Made by a program: the position numbers and the translations under genes. Shown in pieces: positions 6,715 to 20,573 of a DNA stretch of 64,000 bases. Position 1 is the stretch's first letter. Each line of letters begins with the position of its first letter. The notes below the pieces were generated by a model that had not been told where the DNA came from, did no database searches, and saw nothing but the letters and a program-made list of their open reading frames with translations. Origin of the DNA: Mycobacterium sp. 1274761.0 (GTDB lineage: Bacteria; Actinomycetota; Actinomycetes; Mycobacteriales; Mycobacteriaceae); contig NZ_LZMC01000038.1 of assembly GCF_001668615.1 (NCBI RefSeq), forward strand, positions 62,001 through 126,000. Reading direction: 5' to 3'.

Positions 6715-8949
6715 TCAGGCGACGACGACGCGGTTCCACACCCGGTGTTCGCCGAGGCCCTCTAAGAGGGTGGCCGCAAGCGCCGAGGCCTCCGAAGCCG
6801 TGAGGACGCCGTCCGCGTCTGCCGCCACCCCCGCTGCAGCGAGCAGCTCCTCACCCTGCGGCAGCACAGCCAGCGCCTTGAAGTGCCGGAACGCCTCGTC
6901 GACGAGGATCCGCGCCTGAACGGTCGCCGGTGTGCCGGCCAGGACCAGGGCGTCGAACTCGATGGACCGGGAGGTGGCATACGTGCGGGAGACCGGCACG
7001 CTGTCGCCGTCGTGGTCGAGGGTGCCCCCGTGCGGGGCGATCACCAAGGGCACCACGTCGGCTGCACCCAGCGCGGCAACCACCGCCGCCACATCACCGT
7101 GATCGGAGTCGGGCCCGGTGAGAATTCCGACGAGGCGTCCATCGACCGGCCAGTTCCCGCCGACCTGGGACAGCGCCTCGCTGATCACCGTGGGTTCGGT
7201 CGGGGGCACCGTCGGTGCCGGCGGCTCCAGGCCCAATCCGGCGGCGACCGTCGCGCACAGCTCGGCGTCGATGTTGGCCAGCACCGCGAGCTGGCGCTCC
7301 TTGATCGCCTGTTCGTAGCACTTGCCCAGCTCAAAGGTGTACGCCTCGGCGACGTGAGCCTGCTCGACCGGGCTCAGGCTGCGGTAGAACATCGTGACCT
7401 GCGAGAAGTGATCGTCGTACGACGCAGGGGCGGCGCGGACCTTTGTCGACTCCGCGACCGCGGCAGGCGCCTCGATGAACGCGGCGGTGTCTGCGCCGGC
7501 GAGGAACGGGCACCCGCCGTCGAGCGAATTCGGCCGGTACGGCGCGACGCCCGGATGCACACCATGCTGATGGAACCCGTCGCGGAGCATGTCGTTGACC
7601 GGAGCGTGCGGCCGGTTGATCGGGATCTGGCCGAAGTTCGGCCCGCCCAGTCGGCTGAGCTGCGTGTCCAGGTACGAGAACAACCGCGCCTGCAGCAACG
7701 GATCGTCGGTGACGTCGATACCGGGTACCAAATGCCCCGGGTGGAACGCCACCTGTTCGGTCTCGGCGAAGAAGTTGGTGGGATTGCGGTTGAGCTGCAT
7801 GGTGCCGATCACCTGCACCGGGACCAGTTCCTCGGGCACGATCTTGGTGGGGTCGAGTAGGTCGATGCCCTCGTACATCTGGTCCGGGCTGTCCGGCATC
7901 ACCTGCACGCCGAGGTCCCACTCCGGGTAGGCGCCCTTCTCGATCGCGTCGGCCAGGTCGCGGCGGTGCAGATCCGGATCCATTCCGGCGGCGATCTGCG
8001 CCTCCTCCCACACCAGCGAATGCACCCCCAGCCGCGGCTTCCAGTGAAACTTCACCAGCGACGTCGAACCATCCGGCGCGGTCAGCCGGAAGGTGTGCAC
8101 GCCGAAACCCTCCATCATCCGGTAGGACCGGGGGATGCCCCGGTCGGACATGTTCCACATGGTGTGGGCCTGGGCTTCGGTGTGCAGCGACACGAAGTCC
8201 CAGAAGGTGTCATGCGCGCTCTGCGCCTGCGGGATCTCCCGGTCCGGGTGCGGCTTGGCGGCGTGGACGATATCGGGAAACTTGATGCCGTCCTGAATGA
8301 AGAACACCGGGATGTTGTTGCCGACGAGGTCGAACGTGCCCTCGTCGGTGTAGAACTTGGTGGCGAACCCGCGGGTGTCGCGGACCGTGTCGGCCGATCC
8401 GCGTGAGCCGAGCACGGTCGAGAAACGGACGAAGACATCGGTCTCGGTACCGGACTTCAGGAACGCCGCTTTGCAGATCTTCTCGGCCGCGCCGTTACCG
8501 CGGAACACGCCGTGCGCAGCGGCGCCGCGGGCGTGCACCACCCGTTCCGGGATGCGCTCGTGGTCGAAATGGGTGATCTTCTCCCGAAGGTGATGGTCCT
8601 GCAGCAGGGTCGGCCCCCGTTGCCCCGCCTTGAGCGAGTGATCGGTGTCGTAGAGCCGGGCGCCCTGGGCGGTGGTGAGATATTCGCCCTGCTGACCCCG
8701 CGCGGTCTGGGTGCCTCCGACCGAGACACCAGTGGCCGTTCGCAGTGCCGGTCCGCCCTGATCGGGCTTCGGCGGCAACGGTTCCCGGGGAGCGGTCGGC
8801 TCGGTGAACGAAGGCGTCTCCGACCCCGGCCGACCGGGGATGTAGCTCGGGCTGTGCTGCTCAATCCGCTCGACGGTCTCCTTCACCTTGTCCTTGGCGT
8901 CCTTGATGACACCCTTGATGGTCTCTTTGGCTCCGCGCTCTTCTGGCAT
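6715..8949 (-). CDS. katE: Large-subunit monofunctional catalase (HPII/KatE type)
   Basis: A 744-residue clade 2 catalase, far longer than small-subunit catalases (about 500). A charged N-terminal arm (1-60) precedes the barrel with catalytic His139 (ERVVHARG), the distal Asn in VGNNIPVFF and the proximal haem Tyr in RLFSYLDTQ. The last 150 or so residues form the flavodoxin/class I amidotransferase-like domain found only in HPII-type enzymes. It decomposes hydrogen peroxide, usually in stationary phase. A SigF-like promoter lies directly upstream. Not a katG catalase-peroxidase. Confidence 0.93.
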   Translation of the reverse strand: MPEERGAKETIKGVIKDAKDKVKETVERIEQHSPSYIPGRPGSETPSFTEPTAPREPLPPKPDQGGPALRTATGVSVGGTQTARGQQGEYLTTAQGARLYDTDHSLKAGQRGPTLLQDHHLREKITHFDHERIPERVVHARGAAAHGVFRGNGAAEKICKAAFLKSGTETDVFVRFSTVLGSRGSADTVRDTRGFATKFYTDEGTFDLVGNNIPVFFIQDGIKFPDIVHAAKPHPDREIPQAQSAHDTFWDFVSLHTEAQAHTMWNMSDRGIPRSYRMMEGFGVHTFRLTAPDGSTSLVKFHWKPRLGVHSLVWEEAQIAAGMDPDLHRRDLADAIEKGAYPEWDLGVQVMPDSPDQMYEGIDLLDPTKIVPEELVPVQVIGTMQLNRNPTNFFAETEQVAFHPGHLVPGIDVTDDPLLQARLFSYLDTQLSRLGGPNFGQIPINRPHAPVNDMLRDGFHQHGVHPGVAPYRPNSLDGGCPFLAGADTAAFIEAPAAVAESTKVRAAPASYDDHFSQVTMFYRSLSPVEQAHVAEAYTFELGKCYEQAIKERQLAVLANIDAELCATVAAGLGLEPPAPTVPPTEPTVISEALSQVGGNWPVDGRLVGILTGPDSDHGDVAAVVAALGAADVVPLVIAPHGGTLDHDGDSVPVSRTYATSRSIEFDALVLAGTPATVQARILVDEAFRHFKALAVLPQGEELLAAAGVAADADGVLTASEASALAATLLEGLGEHRVWNRVVVA

Positions 8950-8958
8950 GGTGCGCGG

Positions 8959-8984
8959 TTTCCCTGCACCGGAAACCCTGAAAC
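8959..8984 (-). promoter_or_regulatory. Candidate SigF-type promoter of katE
   Basis: On the minus strand GTTT (8981-8984) and GGGAAA (8959-8964) are 16 bp apart. The mycobacterial SigF consensus is about GTTT-N15-17-GGGTAT, so the -35 matches and the -10 differs at two positions. Transcription would start within a few bases of the katE ATG (8949), giving a leaderless or near-leaderless mRNA. Confidence 0.4.
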
Positions 8985-8988
8985 GTGA

Positions 8989-9993
8989 TCAGGACTCGGT
9001 CCAGGCCAGCAGTTCTTCGACGGGCCACGTATTGACGATCCGCTCGACGGGGAGCTTGGCGTCCAGCGCCCGCTGCGCGCCGTAGCCCAGGAAATCCAGC
9101 TGGCCGGGAGCGTGCGAATCGGTGTCGATCGAGAACAGGCAGCCGACCTCCAGCGCAAGGTTCAGCAGTCGGGTCGGGGGATCGCGGCGCTCGGGCCGCG
9201 AATTGATCTCCACCGCGGTGCCGCTGTCCCGGCATGCCGTGAACACCTTCTCGGCATCGAACTTCGACTCGGGGCGCATGCCCCGCCCACCGGTAACCAG
9301 CCGGCCCGTGCAGTGGCCGAGGACGTCGGTGTGCGGATTCTCCACGGCCTTAAGCATCCGCCGCGTCATCGCCGGTCTGTCCATCGCCAACTTGGAGTGC
9401 ACGCTGGCCACCACCACGTCGAGGCGCTCCAACAGCTCGGGCTCCTGATCGAGCGAACCGTCTTCGAGGATGTCGACCTCTATGCCGGTGAGAATGCGCA
9501 GCGGCGCGACGGTCTGCTGCAGTTCGTCGATGACGTCGAGCTGCTCGCGCAGTCGCTCCGGGGACAACCCGTTGGCGATCCGCAGGCGGGGCGAATGATC
9601 GGTCAGCGCGCAGTACTCGTGGCCCAAATCCCTTGCCGCAAGCATCATTTCCTCGATCGGCGCCGATCCGTCGGACCAGTTGGAGTGCACGTGCAGATCG
9701 CCGCGCAGGGCAGCCCTGATCTCTCCGCCACCGAAATCCTTTGCACTGGAGCGCAATTCGACGAGCAGATCCGGTTCACCACCCGACCACGCCTGGGCGA
9801 TGACCTTGGCCGTCTTGGGCCCGATTCCCGGCAGCGACTGCCAGCTGTTGGCAGCGCCATGGCGTTCCCGCTCGGTGTCGCTGAGTGCTTCGACGATGTC
9901 GGCCGCGTTGCGGTAGGCCATCACCCGTCGCGGATCCTCGCGGGCGCGGTCCTTGTAGTACGCGATCTGGCGGAGGGCGAGGGCAGGATCCAT
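8989..9993 (-). CDS. PHP-domain phosphoesterase with helix-hairpin-helix (PolX-tail type)
   Basis: A 334-residue protein, likely ortholog of Mtb Rv3856c. An N-terminal helical part contains a helix-hairpin-helix (LPGIGPKTAKVIAQA, about 54-68), followed by a PHP metal-dependent phosphoesterase domain with His101/His103 (DLHVHSNWSDG), LTDHSP, the glutamate of TGIEVDIL, ASVHSK, GHCTGRL and DTDSHAPG, so the metal-binding set appears complete. It resembles the C-terminal half of PolX polymerases without the nucleotidyltransferase domain. A role in DNA end processing or as a histidinol-phosphatase-like enzyme is possible. The start at ATG 9993 is preferred over an upstream extension of about 36 residues with poor composition. 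Confidence 0.8.
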   Translation of the reverse strand: MDPALALRQIAYYKDRAREDPRRVMAYRNAADIVEALSDTERERHGAANSWQSLPGIGPKTAKVIAQAWSGGEPDLLVELRSSAKDFGGGEIRAALRGDLHVHSNWSDGSAPIEEMMLAARDLGHEYCALTDHSPRLRIANGLSPERLREQLDVIDELQQTVAPLRILTGIEVDILEDGSLDQEPELLERLDVVVASVHSKLAMDRPAMTRRMLKAVENPHTDVLGHCTGRLVTGGRGMRPESKFDAEKVFTACRDSGTAVEINSRPERRDPPTRLLNLALEVGCLFSIDTDSHAPGQLDFLGYGAQRALDAKLPVERIVNTWPVEELLAWTES

Positions 9994-10009
9994 GACCCCA
10001 GTGTGCCCG

Positions 10010-10690
10010 CTACCGCCCGCGCAGCGGTTTCGTCGCCCCGTGAACGAGGGCGCGCACCTGGTCCTCGACGGTGCCACCGGCGAAGAACAACATCTCGTCA
10101 TCGGCCTGCAGCACCTCGTCGGGCTGGGGCACGATCACCCCGCTGTCGCGGATGAGCAGCGCCAACGCCGTGTTCTCGGGCAGCGGAATGTCTCGCACGT
10201 GCTTGCCAACCATCGGATCATCGGCGGGCAACCGCAGCTTGCCCAGGCTCACCTGCCCCTGCCGCAGCTCCATCAGGCTCACCACGTGGCCGATGTCGAT
10301 CGCGCCCTCGATCGCGGCCACCAGCGCACGTGGCGCGGACACCGCGACGTCGACACCCCAGGCGTCGCTGAACAGCCATTCGTTGCGGGCGTCGTTCACC
10401 CGCGCAACCACCCGCGGCACCCCGAACTCGGTCTTGGCGAGCAACGACGACGTGAGGTTCACCTTGTCGTCGCCGGTGGCGGCGATGACGACATCGCAAC
10501 GCTGTATTTCGGCGTCCTCCAACGACGACAGCTCGCACGCATCGGCCAGCAGCCAGTCCGCGTCCGGTACCGTCTGCGGTTCGTAATGCCGCACATTGTT
10601 CTCGATCAGCAGGATCTTGTGGCCGTAGGCGAGCAGTTCCATTGCAACAGACCGGCCGATCGCCCCGGCGCCCGCGATGGCCACGCGCAT
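10010..10690 (-). CDS. TrkA/RCK potassium-transport regulatory protein (CeoC-like)
   Basis: A 226-residue protein with an N-terminal NAD-binding Rossmann fold (MRVAIAGAGAIGRS, motif GAGAIG at 7-12; Glu after LLIEN; VVIAATGDDKVN) and a C-terminal RCK_C domain (KLRLPADDPMVGKHVRDI...). Such proteins bind NAD(H)/ATP and gate K+ channels or antiporters. ATG 10690 is chosen because the Rossmann fold begins there; an in-frame start at 10777 would add 29 residues of low similarity. Divergent from a K+/H+ antiporter gene whose product carries its own RCK_C domain, so the pair may act together. Confidence 0.82.
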   Translation of the reverse strand: MRVAIAGAGAIGRSVAMELLAYGHKILLIENNVRHYEPQTVPDADWLLADACELSSLEDAEIQRCDVVIAATGDDKVNLTSSLLAKTEFGVPRVVARVNDARNEWLFSDAWGVDVAVSAPRALVAAIEGAIDIGHVVSLMELRQGQVSLGKLRLPADDPMVGKHVRDIPLPENTALALLIRDSGVIVPQPDEVLQADDEMLFFAGGTVEDQVRALVHGATKPLRGR

Positions 10691-10808
10691 CGTCGCGCGT
10701 TCGTCGACCGGTTTCGCCGACGTTCTCCAGCGCGGTCTGCTTCGGAACACTCGGAACACAAAGTCATACTGACCCATGCGTGGCCCTACTGGTTAACTGC
10801 GGGATGAA

Positions 10809-12305
10809 ATGACTTTGCAGCAGCTGTATCTGGTGCTGCTGGCCGGCGGACTCGTTTTATTGGCCAGCATCATCGCCACGCGCGCGGCCACCACCGTCGG
10901 CTTACCGAGCCTGTTGTTGTTCCTCGGTGTCGGTGTCATCGTCGGCGAAGACGGGCTGGGTCTGCACTTCGACAATTACCTTCTTGCCGACCATCTCGGC
11001 ACGGTGGCGCTGGCCATCATCCTCATCGAGGGCGGCCTCACGACCCGGTTCTCCGACATTCGGCGCGTGCTGGCGCCGGCGGCCATGCTGGCGACGGTCG
11101 GGGTCGCAGTGTCCATGGTGATCACCGCTGCGGGCGCACACCTGCTGTTGGGCATGGATTGGCAACTCGCGCTGCTGCTTGGCGCCATCGTCTCCTCGAC
11201 CGACGCCGCCGCGGTGTTCTCGGTGCTGCGGGTCGTGCCGCTACCGAGACGGCTGGCCGGGATGCTCGAGGCCGAGTCCGGTTTCAACGACGCGCCCGCC
11301 GTCATCCTCGTGCTGATGTTTTCCCAGACGCCGCTGGACCTGGCGCCGTTGCACACGGTCGGTGAACTGGCCTACGAGTTGGGCGCCGGTGCGGCGATCG
11401 GGCTGGGCTGCGGGGTGCTCGGCTCGCTCGCGTTGCGCCGCATCGCGCTTCCGGCATCGGGGCTGTATCCCCTGGCCAACTTCGGGCTCGGCATGGTGGC
11501 GTTCGCCGCGGCGGGCAGCGCCCACGCCAGCGGCTTCCTCGCCGCGTATCTGGCCGCGGTGGTGCTGGCCAACTCGGGGCTTCCGCACCGCTCGGCGACG
11601 CGGTCCTTCGCCGAGGGGCTGGGCTGGCTCGCCCAGATCGGGTTGTTCGTCCTGCTCGGGTTGTTGGTCGACCCCAGCGACCTCGGCCGCGACCTGGTGC
11701 CGGCGATCATCATCGGGTTGGTGCTGTTGCTGATCGCGAGGCCGGCGTCGGTGCTCATCTCGCTGGCCGGTTTCCGCGTGCCCTGGAAGGAGCAGGTTTT
11801 CCTGTCCTGGGCCGGGCTGCGCGGCGCGGTTCCCATCGTGCTGGCGACGTTCCCGATCGTCGCGGGCGTCGACGACGCCATCAGGCTGCTCAATATCGTC
11901 TTCGTCCTGGTGGTGGTGTTCACCTTGGTGCAGGGACCCAGCCTGCGGCTGCTGGCCCACCGGCTGGGGCTGATCCCGCGCGAGGCGACCCGCGAGATCC
12001 AGGTCGAAGCGGCGCCGCTGGATGTGCTGGAGGCCGAGCTGCTGACGATGCGGGTGCAGTCGCCGTCGCGGTTGCACGGCGTCACCGTCCTGGAACTGCG
12101 GTTGCCCGACCCCAGCGTCATCACGCTGATCATCCGCAACGGCCACACCTTCGTCCCGCAGCCCCAGACCCGCATAGCGGCGGGCGACGAACTGCTGATC
12201 GTCACCACCCCGAAGACGCGCACCGCGGCCGAGCGCAGGCTCCGCGCGGTCAGTCGGCGCGGCAAACTCGCCTACTGGTTCGACGAGTACGGCGAGCCGG
12301 ACTAA
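10809..12305 (+). CDS. K+/H+ antiporter, CPA1/NhaP2 (CvrA) family
   Basis: A 498-residue protein with about 12-13 transmembrane helices forming a Na+/H+ exchanger domain (residues about 5-385; motifs SSTDAAAVFSVLR and ESGFNDAPAVILV, with Asp and Asn-Asp ion-site residues), then a soluble RCK_C/TrkA-C domain (about 400-485, LHGVTVLELRLPDPS... AAGDELLIVTTPKT). This matches NhaP2/CvrA proteins, which expel K+ in exchange for protons and respond to nucleotides. The ATG at 10809 has no strong ribosome-binding site. Neighbouring RCK gene is divergent. Confidence 0.87.
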   Translation: MTLQQLYLVLLAGGLVLLASIIATRAATTVGLPSLLLFLGVGVIVGEDGLGLHFDNYLLADHLGTVALAIILIEGGLTTRFSDIRRVLAPAAMLATVGVAVSMVITAAGAHLLLGMDWQLALLLGAIVSSTDAAAVFSVLRVVPLPRRLAGMLEAESGFNDAPAVILVLMFSQTPLDLAPLHTVGELAYELGAGAAIGLGCGVLGSLALRRIALPASGLYPLANFGLGMVAFAAAGSAHASGFLAAYLAAVVLANSGLPHRSATRSFAEGLGWLAQIGLFVLLGLLVDPSDLGRDLVPAIIIGLVLLLIARPASVLISLAGFRVPWKEQVFLSWAGLRGAVPIVLATFPIVAGVDDAIRLLNIVFVLVVVFTLVQGPSLRLLAHRLGLIPREATREIQVEAAPLDVLEAELLTMRVQSPSRLHGVTVLELRLPDPSVITLIIRNGHTFVPQPQTRIAAGDELLIVTTPKTRTAAERRLRAVSRRGKLAYWFDEYGEPD

Positions 12306-12391
12306 CAGCGCACGCCCAGGAAATCCGGACTAGCCTTGATCTAGTGTGATTCGCCTTCAAAACATCCCCGCAAAACACCACCTGGCACGAG

Positions 12392-13228
12392 ATGCTGGCC
12401 GTCTGGCAGGCCGCCGACGATATAGACGTCTTCGAGTCCGGCTGGACCTTCGACCACTTTTATCCGATCTTCTCCGACTCCACCGGACCCTGCCTCGAAG
12501 GCTGGACCACGCTGACCGCGCTGGGGCAGGCCACCAAGCGGTTGCGCGTCGGGGTGCTCGTCACCGGCATCCATTATCGTCATCCCGCCGTGCTGGCAAA
12601 CATGGCTTCGGCGCTGGACATCATCTCCAACGGTCGTCTGGAGCTGGGCATCGGTGCCGGCTGGAACGAGGAGGAATCGGGCGCCTACGGGATCGAGCTC
12701 GGCTCGATCAGGGAACGCTTCGACCGGTTCGAGGAAGCGTGCGAGGTGCTCATCAGCCTGCTGAGCAAGGAGACGACGACCTTCGACGGCAAGTACTACC
12801 AACTCAAGGACGCGCGCAACGAGCCGAAAGGCCCGCAGCAGCCGCACCCGCCAATCTGCATCGGGGGTAGCGGCGAGAAGCGCACACTGCCGCTGACCGC
12901 GAAGTACGCCGATCACTGGAACTTTGTCGGCGGACCGCCGGAGGAGTTTGCGCGCAAGCGCGACGTGCTCGCCGCCCGGTGCGAAGACATCGGCCGCGAC
13001 CCGAAGGAGATCACGCTGTCGGCGCACGTTCGGCTGGAATCCGCGCGCGCGAAAAACGGAGAAGATACTGACTTGGATTACGCCAAGGCGGTCGACGAGG
13101 CAGGCGCGCTGGGAGCCGAAGGACTGGACCTCGCGATCATCTATCTGCCGCCGCCGCATGACCCCGCCGTGTTGGCGCCGCTGGCCGAGGCGATCAGGGA
13201 TTCGGGGCTGAGCAGCAAAGATGGTTGA
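12392..13228 (+). CDS. Luciferase-like F420-dependent oxidoreductase, N-terminus interrupted
   Basis: A TIM-barrel oxidoreductase of the LLM class: TFDHFYPI, VLVTGIHYRHPAVLANMA, GRLELGIGAGWNEEE, PICIGGSGEKRTLP and AKYADHWNFVGG are hallmarks of F420-dependent members. The given start (ATG 12392) yields 278 residues and omits the first beta strand. Reading back in frame, codons for FAFKTSPQNTTWHE run from 12350, directly preceded by TGA (12347-12349) and GTG (12344-12346). Homologs, as I recall, begin M-R-F-(A/S)-F-K-T-S-P-Q-N, so a CGA to TGA change at codon 2 is the simplest explanation. The gene may be a recent pseudogene, may initiate internally, or the base may be an error. Confidence 0.75.
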   Translation: MLAVWQAADDIDVFESGWTFDHFYPIFSDSTGPCLEGWTTLTALGQATKRLRVGVLVTGIHYRHPAVLANMASALDIISNGRLELGIGAGWNEEESGAYGIELGSIRERFDRFEEACEVLISLLSKETTTFDGKYYQLKDARNEPKGPQQPHPPICIGGSGEKRTLPLTAKYADHWNFVGGPPEEFARKRDVLAARCEDIGRDPKEITLSAHVRLESARAKNGEDTDLDYAKAVDEAGALGAEGLDLAIIYLPPPHDPAVLAPLAEAIRDSGLSSKDG

Positions 13229-13308
13229 CGATAACGAAAATATAACGGTCGGGCAAAGGGTTGGTCACATCGCGGCGATACACCGCGTTCGGACCGGGTT
13301 TGCGGTTG

Positions 13309-13449
13309 CTAGAAGCCGTAACGGACGAGTTCGTCGGCAGTGATCAGGCGCTCGGCCTTCGCCGGGTACTCACGGCACTTCACGGGGTGGCGGAACAATG
13401 ACCAGGCGATTCGACTCATCCGTGAGCGGGAGAGTGGGTTGAGGTACAC
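13309..13449 (-). CDS. Small basic protein of unknown function (46 aa)
   Basis: The GTG at 13449 is 8 nt downstream of a good Shine-Dalgarno AGGAG (minus-strand complement of 13458-13462), and a TATACC -10-like element lies just above it. The product (VYLNPLSRSRMSRIAWSLFR, then HPVKCREYPAKAERLITADELVRYGF) is basic, with no membrane segment or recognised family. It fills most of an otherwise empty stretch between two genes, and the DNA upstream (13490-13606) is unusually AT-rich for this genome. An in-frame ATG at 13491 would give 60 residues. Confidence 0.5.
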   Translation of the reverse strand: MYLNPLSRSRMSRIAWSLFRHPVKCREYPAKAERLITADELVRYGF

Positions 13450-13606
13450 GTCGATCACTCCTGCGGTATAGCAATTGCTGAACCGAGGCACTACGTTACC
13501 GCAGCGCCCTCACCAAGTCATTAAATAACGCTGATCTGGCAAACAGAATTAGGCGCGCCGGTTAAAAAGCAGATGATTTTATTGATGCAGAAGTGACAGA
13601 TGTTGT

Positions 13607-14398
13607 TCAGCTGACGTACACATCATTCAGGGTGACGGTGCGCAACCGGCGCTCCCGGATGAGGTCGACGAGCCGGCCGTAGACGTGGGTGACCGGCTCG
13701 TGGTTGAGGTGTCCGATCACGATCGAACCCGGCGTGAAGTACTTCTCGGCCATCTTGACGATCTCCTCGGCCGGCAGCACCACGTGGTCCTCCAACGAGC
13801 CCGACCACAATGTGCCCGCGGTGTATCCGAGCTCGCCGCAGACCGTGTCGACGTTGGCGTTGTGCGCGCCGTAGGGCGGCCGGAAGTAGGGCCGGGCGTC
13901 CACGCCGTAGGCCTTCCACAGGAAGTCGTGGGTGTGCCGAAGCTCTTCTGCCACAGCGGTTAACGGCAACTTCGTCAGGTCCGGATGAGACCAGGTGTGG
14001 TTGCCGAGCTGGATCTGCCCACTGTCGACGAGCGGCCGCAACAGCGCCTGGTTCTCCGTCCACGACCGGTAGGCGCCGTTGACGAAGTACGTCAGCCGCA
14101 CACCGGTGTCCCTGGCGAACTCGGTGTAGAGCCGCACCACATCGCTGCTGACACCATCATCGACGGTCAGCGCCAAGAGGTCCCCGCCGTCGGGCAGGGT
14201 GGCAAGCATGCCGCCACCCGGCAGCGGAATTCGCGCCACGCGCGGGGGCGGCGGCAGAAGCGGTGGCGGTTGTTCGACGGCGACCGGGGTCGCCTCGGTG
14301 GCGCGGGGCTGCGCGGCCGTGCTACACCGGGTCAACCCCATGGCGCCGACCGTCACCGCAGAAAGCGCCACCAGAAAGTGCCGCCGGTCCAGTTGCAT
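13607..14398 (-). CDS. Exported polysaccharide deacetylase (NodB/CE4 family)
   Basis: A 263-residue protein with a twin-arginine-like signal (DRRHFLVALSAVTVGAMG) followed by Cys25, which could serve as a lipoprotein anchor although the box is atypical. A Pro-rich linker (about 43-55) leads to the NodB domain. Motif 1 is TVDDG (metal/catalytic Asp pair), motif 2 HTWSHPDL (two metal His), motif 3 RPPYG, and the late motif IVIGHLNHEPV has the conserved His. All metal and catalytic positions seem present. Likely substrate is an N-acetylated cell-wall polysaccharide such as peptidoglycan. It stands alone, downstream of gltD on the same strand. Confidence 0.87.
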   Translation of the reverse strand: MQLDRRHFLVALSAVTVGAMGLTRCSTAAQPRATEATPVAVEQPPPLLPPPPRVARIPLPGGGMLATLPDGGDLLALTVDDGVSSDVVRLYTEFARDTGVRLTYFVNGAYRSWTENQALLRPLVDSGQIQLGNHTWSHPDLTKLPLTAVAEELRHTHDFLWKAYGVDARPYFRPPYGAHNANVDTVCGELGYTAGTLWSGSLEDHVVLPAEEIVKMAEKYFTPGSIVIGHLNHEPVTHVYGRLVDLIRERRLRTVTLNDVYVS

Positions 14399-14455
14399 GG
14401 CACTTACTGTCGCGCGTGCGGGCGCGAAAACCCGCTCATTGGCGGGCGTGTCGCG

Positions 14456-15914
14456 TCAGCGCTGGGGGACGGCGGTGGGCTTGATCGGCGCAGGTAGCAC
14501 TGTGTTGCCCATCAGGAACCGGTCGACGCCCGCGGCGGCCGCGCGGCCCTCGGCGATGGCCCACACGATCAGCGACTGTCCACGCCCCATGTCACCGGCG
14601 ACGAAAACACCCGGCACCGAGGTGGCGAAGTCGGCGTCCCGTGCCACGTTGCCGCGGTCGGTCAGCTCGACGTTCAGGTCGGTCAGCAGGCCTTCGCGCT
14701 CGGGCCCGACGAAGCCCATCGCCAGCAGCACCAGGTCGGCTTCCATCTCGAACTCGGTGCCGTCGACCTTCTCGAACCTGCCGCCGACCATCTGCACCTC
14801 GTGCCCGCGCAGGCCGGTGACCTTGCCGTCGCGGCCGATGAACTCCTCGGTGTTCACCGAGTACACGCGCTCGCCGCCCTCTTCATGGGCCGAGGACACC
14901 CGGAACATCAGCGGATAAACCGGCCACGGCGTCGAGTCGGCGCGTGTTTCCGGCGGCCGCGGCATGATCTCGAACTGGTGCACGCTCTCGCAGCCCTGCC
15001 GGTGCACGGTGCCCAGGCAGTCTGCGCCGGTGTCGCCGCCGCCGATGATGACGACCTTCTTGCCCTTGGCGTGCAGCGGCGGCAGGCCCTCGTCGTCGGT
15101 CACCGGATCGCCCTGCTGCACCCGGTTGGCCCACGGCAGGAACTCCATGGCCTGGTGGATGCCGTCCAGCTCCCGGCCGGGAATGGGTAGATCCCGCCAG
15201 GCCGTCGCACCGCCGGACAGGACGACCGCGTCGAACTGCGACCGCAGCTCCTCGGCGGAGATGTCCACGCCGACATTGCAGTTGGCCTGGAAGCGGGTGC
15301 CTTCGGCCTCCATCTGCTCGAGGCGGCGGTCGATGTGGCGCTTCTCCATCTTGAACTCGGGGATGCCGTAGCGCAGTAGCCCGCCGATGCGGTCCGCACG
15401 CTCGAACACGGTGACGGTGTGACCGGCACGGGTGAGCTGCTGGGCGGCGGCCAGCCCGGCCGGGCCCGACCCGACGACCGCGACTGTCTTGCCCGTCAGC
15501 TTGTTCGGCGGCAGCGGCACCACCCAGCCCTCGTCGAAGGCGTTGTCGATGATCTCGACCTCGACCTGCTTGATGGTGACCGGATCCTGGTTGATCCCCA
15601 GCACGCAGGAACCCTCACACGGCGCAGGACACAGCCGGCCGGTGAACTCCGGGAAGTTGTTGGTGGCGTGCAGCCGCTCGATCGCGTCCCGCCAGCGGTC
15701 GTTGCGGACCAGATCGTTCCACTCGGGAATCAGGTTGCCCAGCGGACAGCCGTTGTGGCAGAACGGAATACCGCAGTCCATGCAGCGGGTGGCCTGCTCG
15801 CGCAGCATGTCGTGGGAGAAGTCCTCGTAAACCTCTTTCCAGTCACGCAACCGCAGCGGGACCGGCCGCCGCTGCGGGGTCTCGCGCTTGGTGTACTTCA
15901 GAAAACCGCGGGGG

Positions 15915-15922
<8 letters not shown>
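14456..15922 (-). CDS. gltD: Glutamate synthase (NADPH) small subunit
   Basis: A 488-residue flavoprotein. The N-terminal Cys-rich part ([17 protein letters not shown] and [12 protein letters not shown]) binds the 4Fe-4S clusters. The FAD motif [12 protein letters not shown] lies near residue 152, the NADPH motif GGGDTGADC near 293, and [14 protein letters not shown] near the end closes the FAD site. It passes electrons from NADPH to the large subunit, which makes two glutamates from glutamine and 2-oxoglutarate. Its ATG lies inside the end of gltB (8-bp overlap), so production is coupled. Ortholog of Mtb Rv3858c. Confidence 0.96.

Positions 15923-20573
<4,651 letters not shown>

Noticed and set aside
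9112..10155. A 347-codon plus-strand frame opposite the PHP gene
   Set aside because: Shadow of the PHP-domain gene and the RCK gene; Arg/Gly/Val-rich without motifs.
12346..12870. A frame starting at GTG 12346 in the oxidoreductase gene
   Set aside because: It is in the wrong frame; the conserved residues are all in the frame used by ATG 12392.
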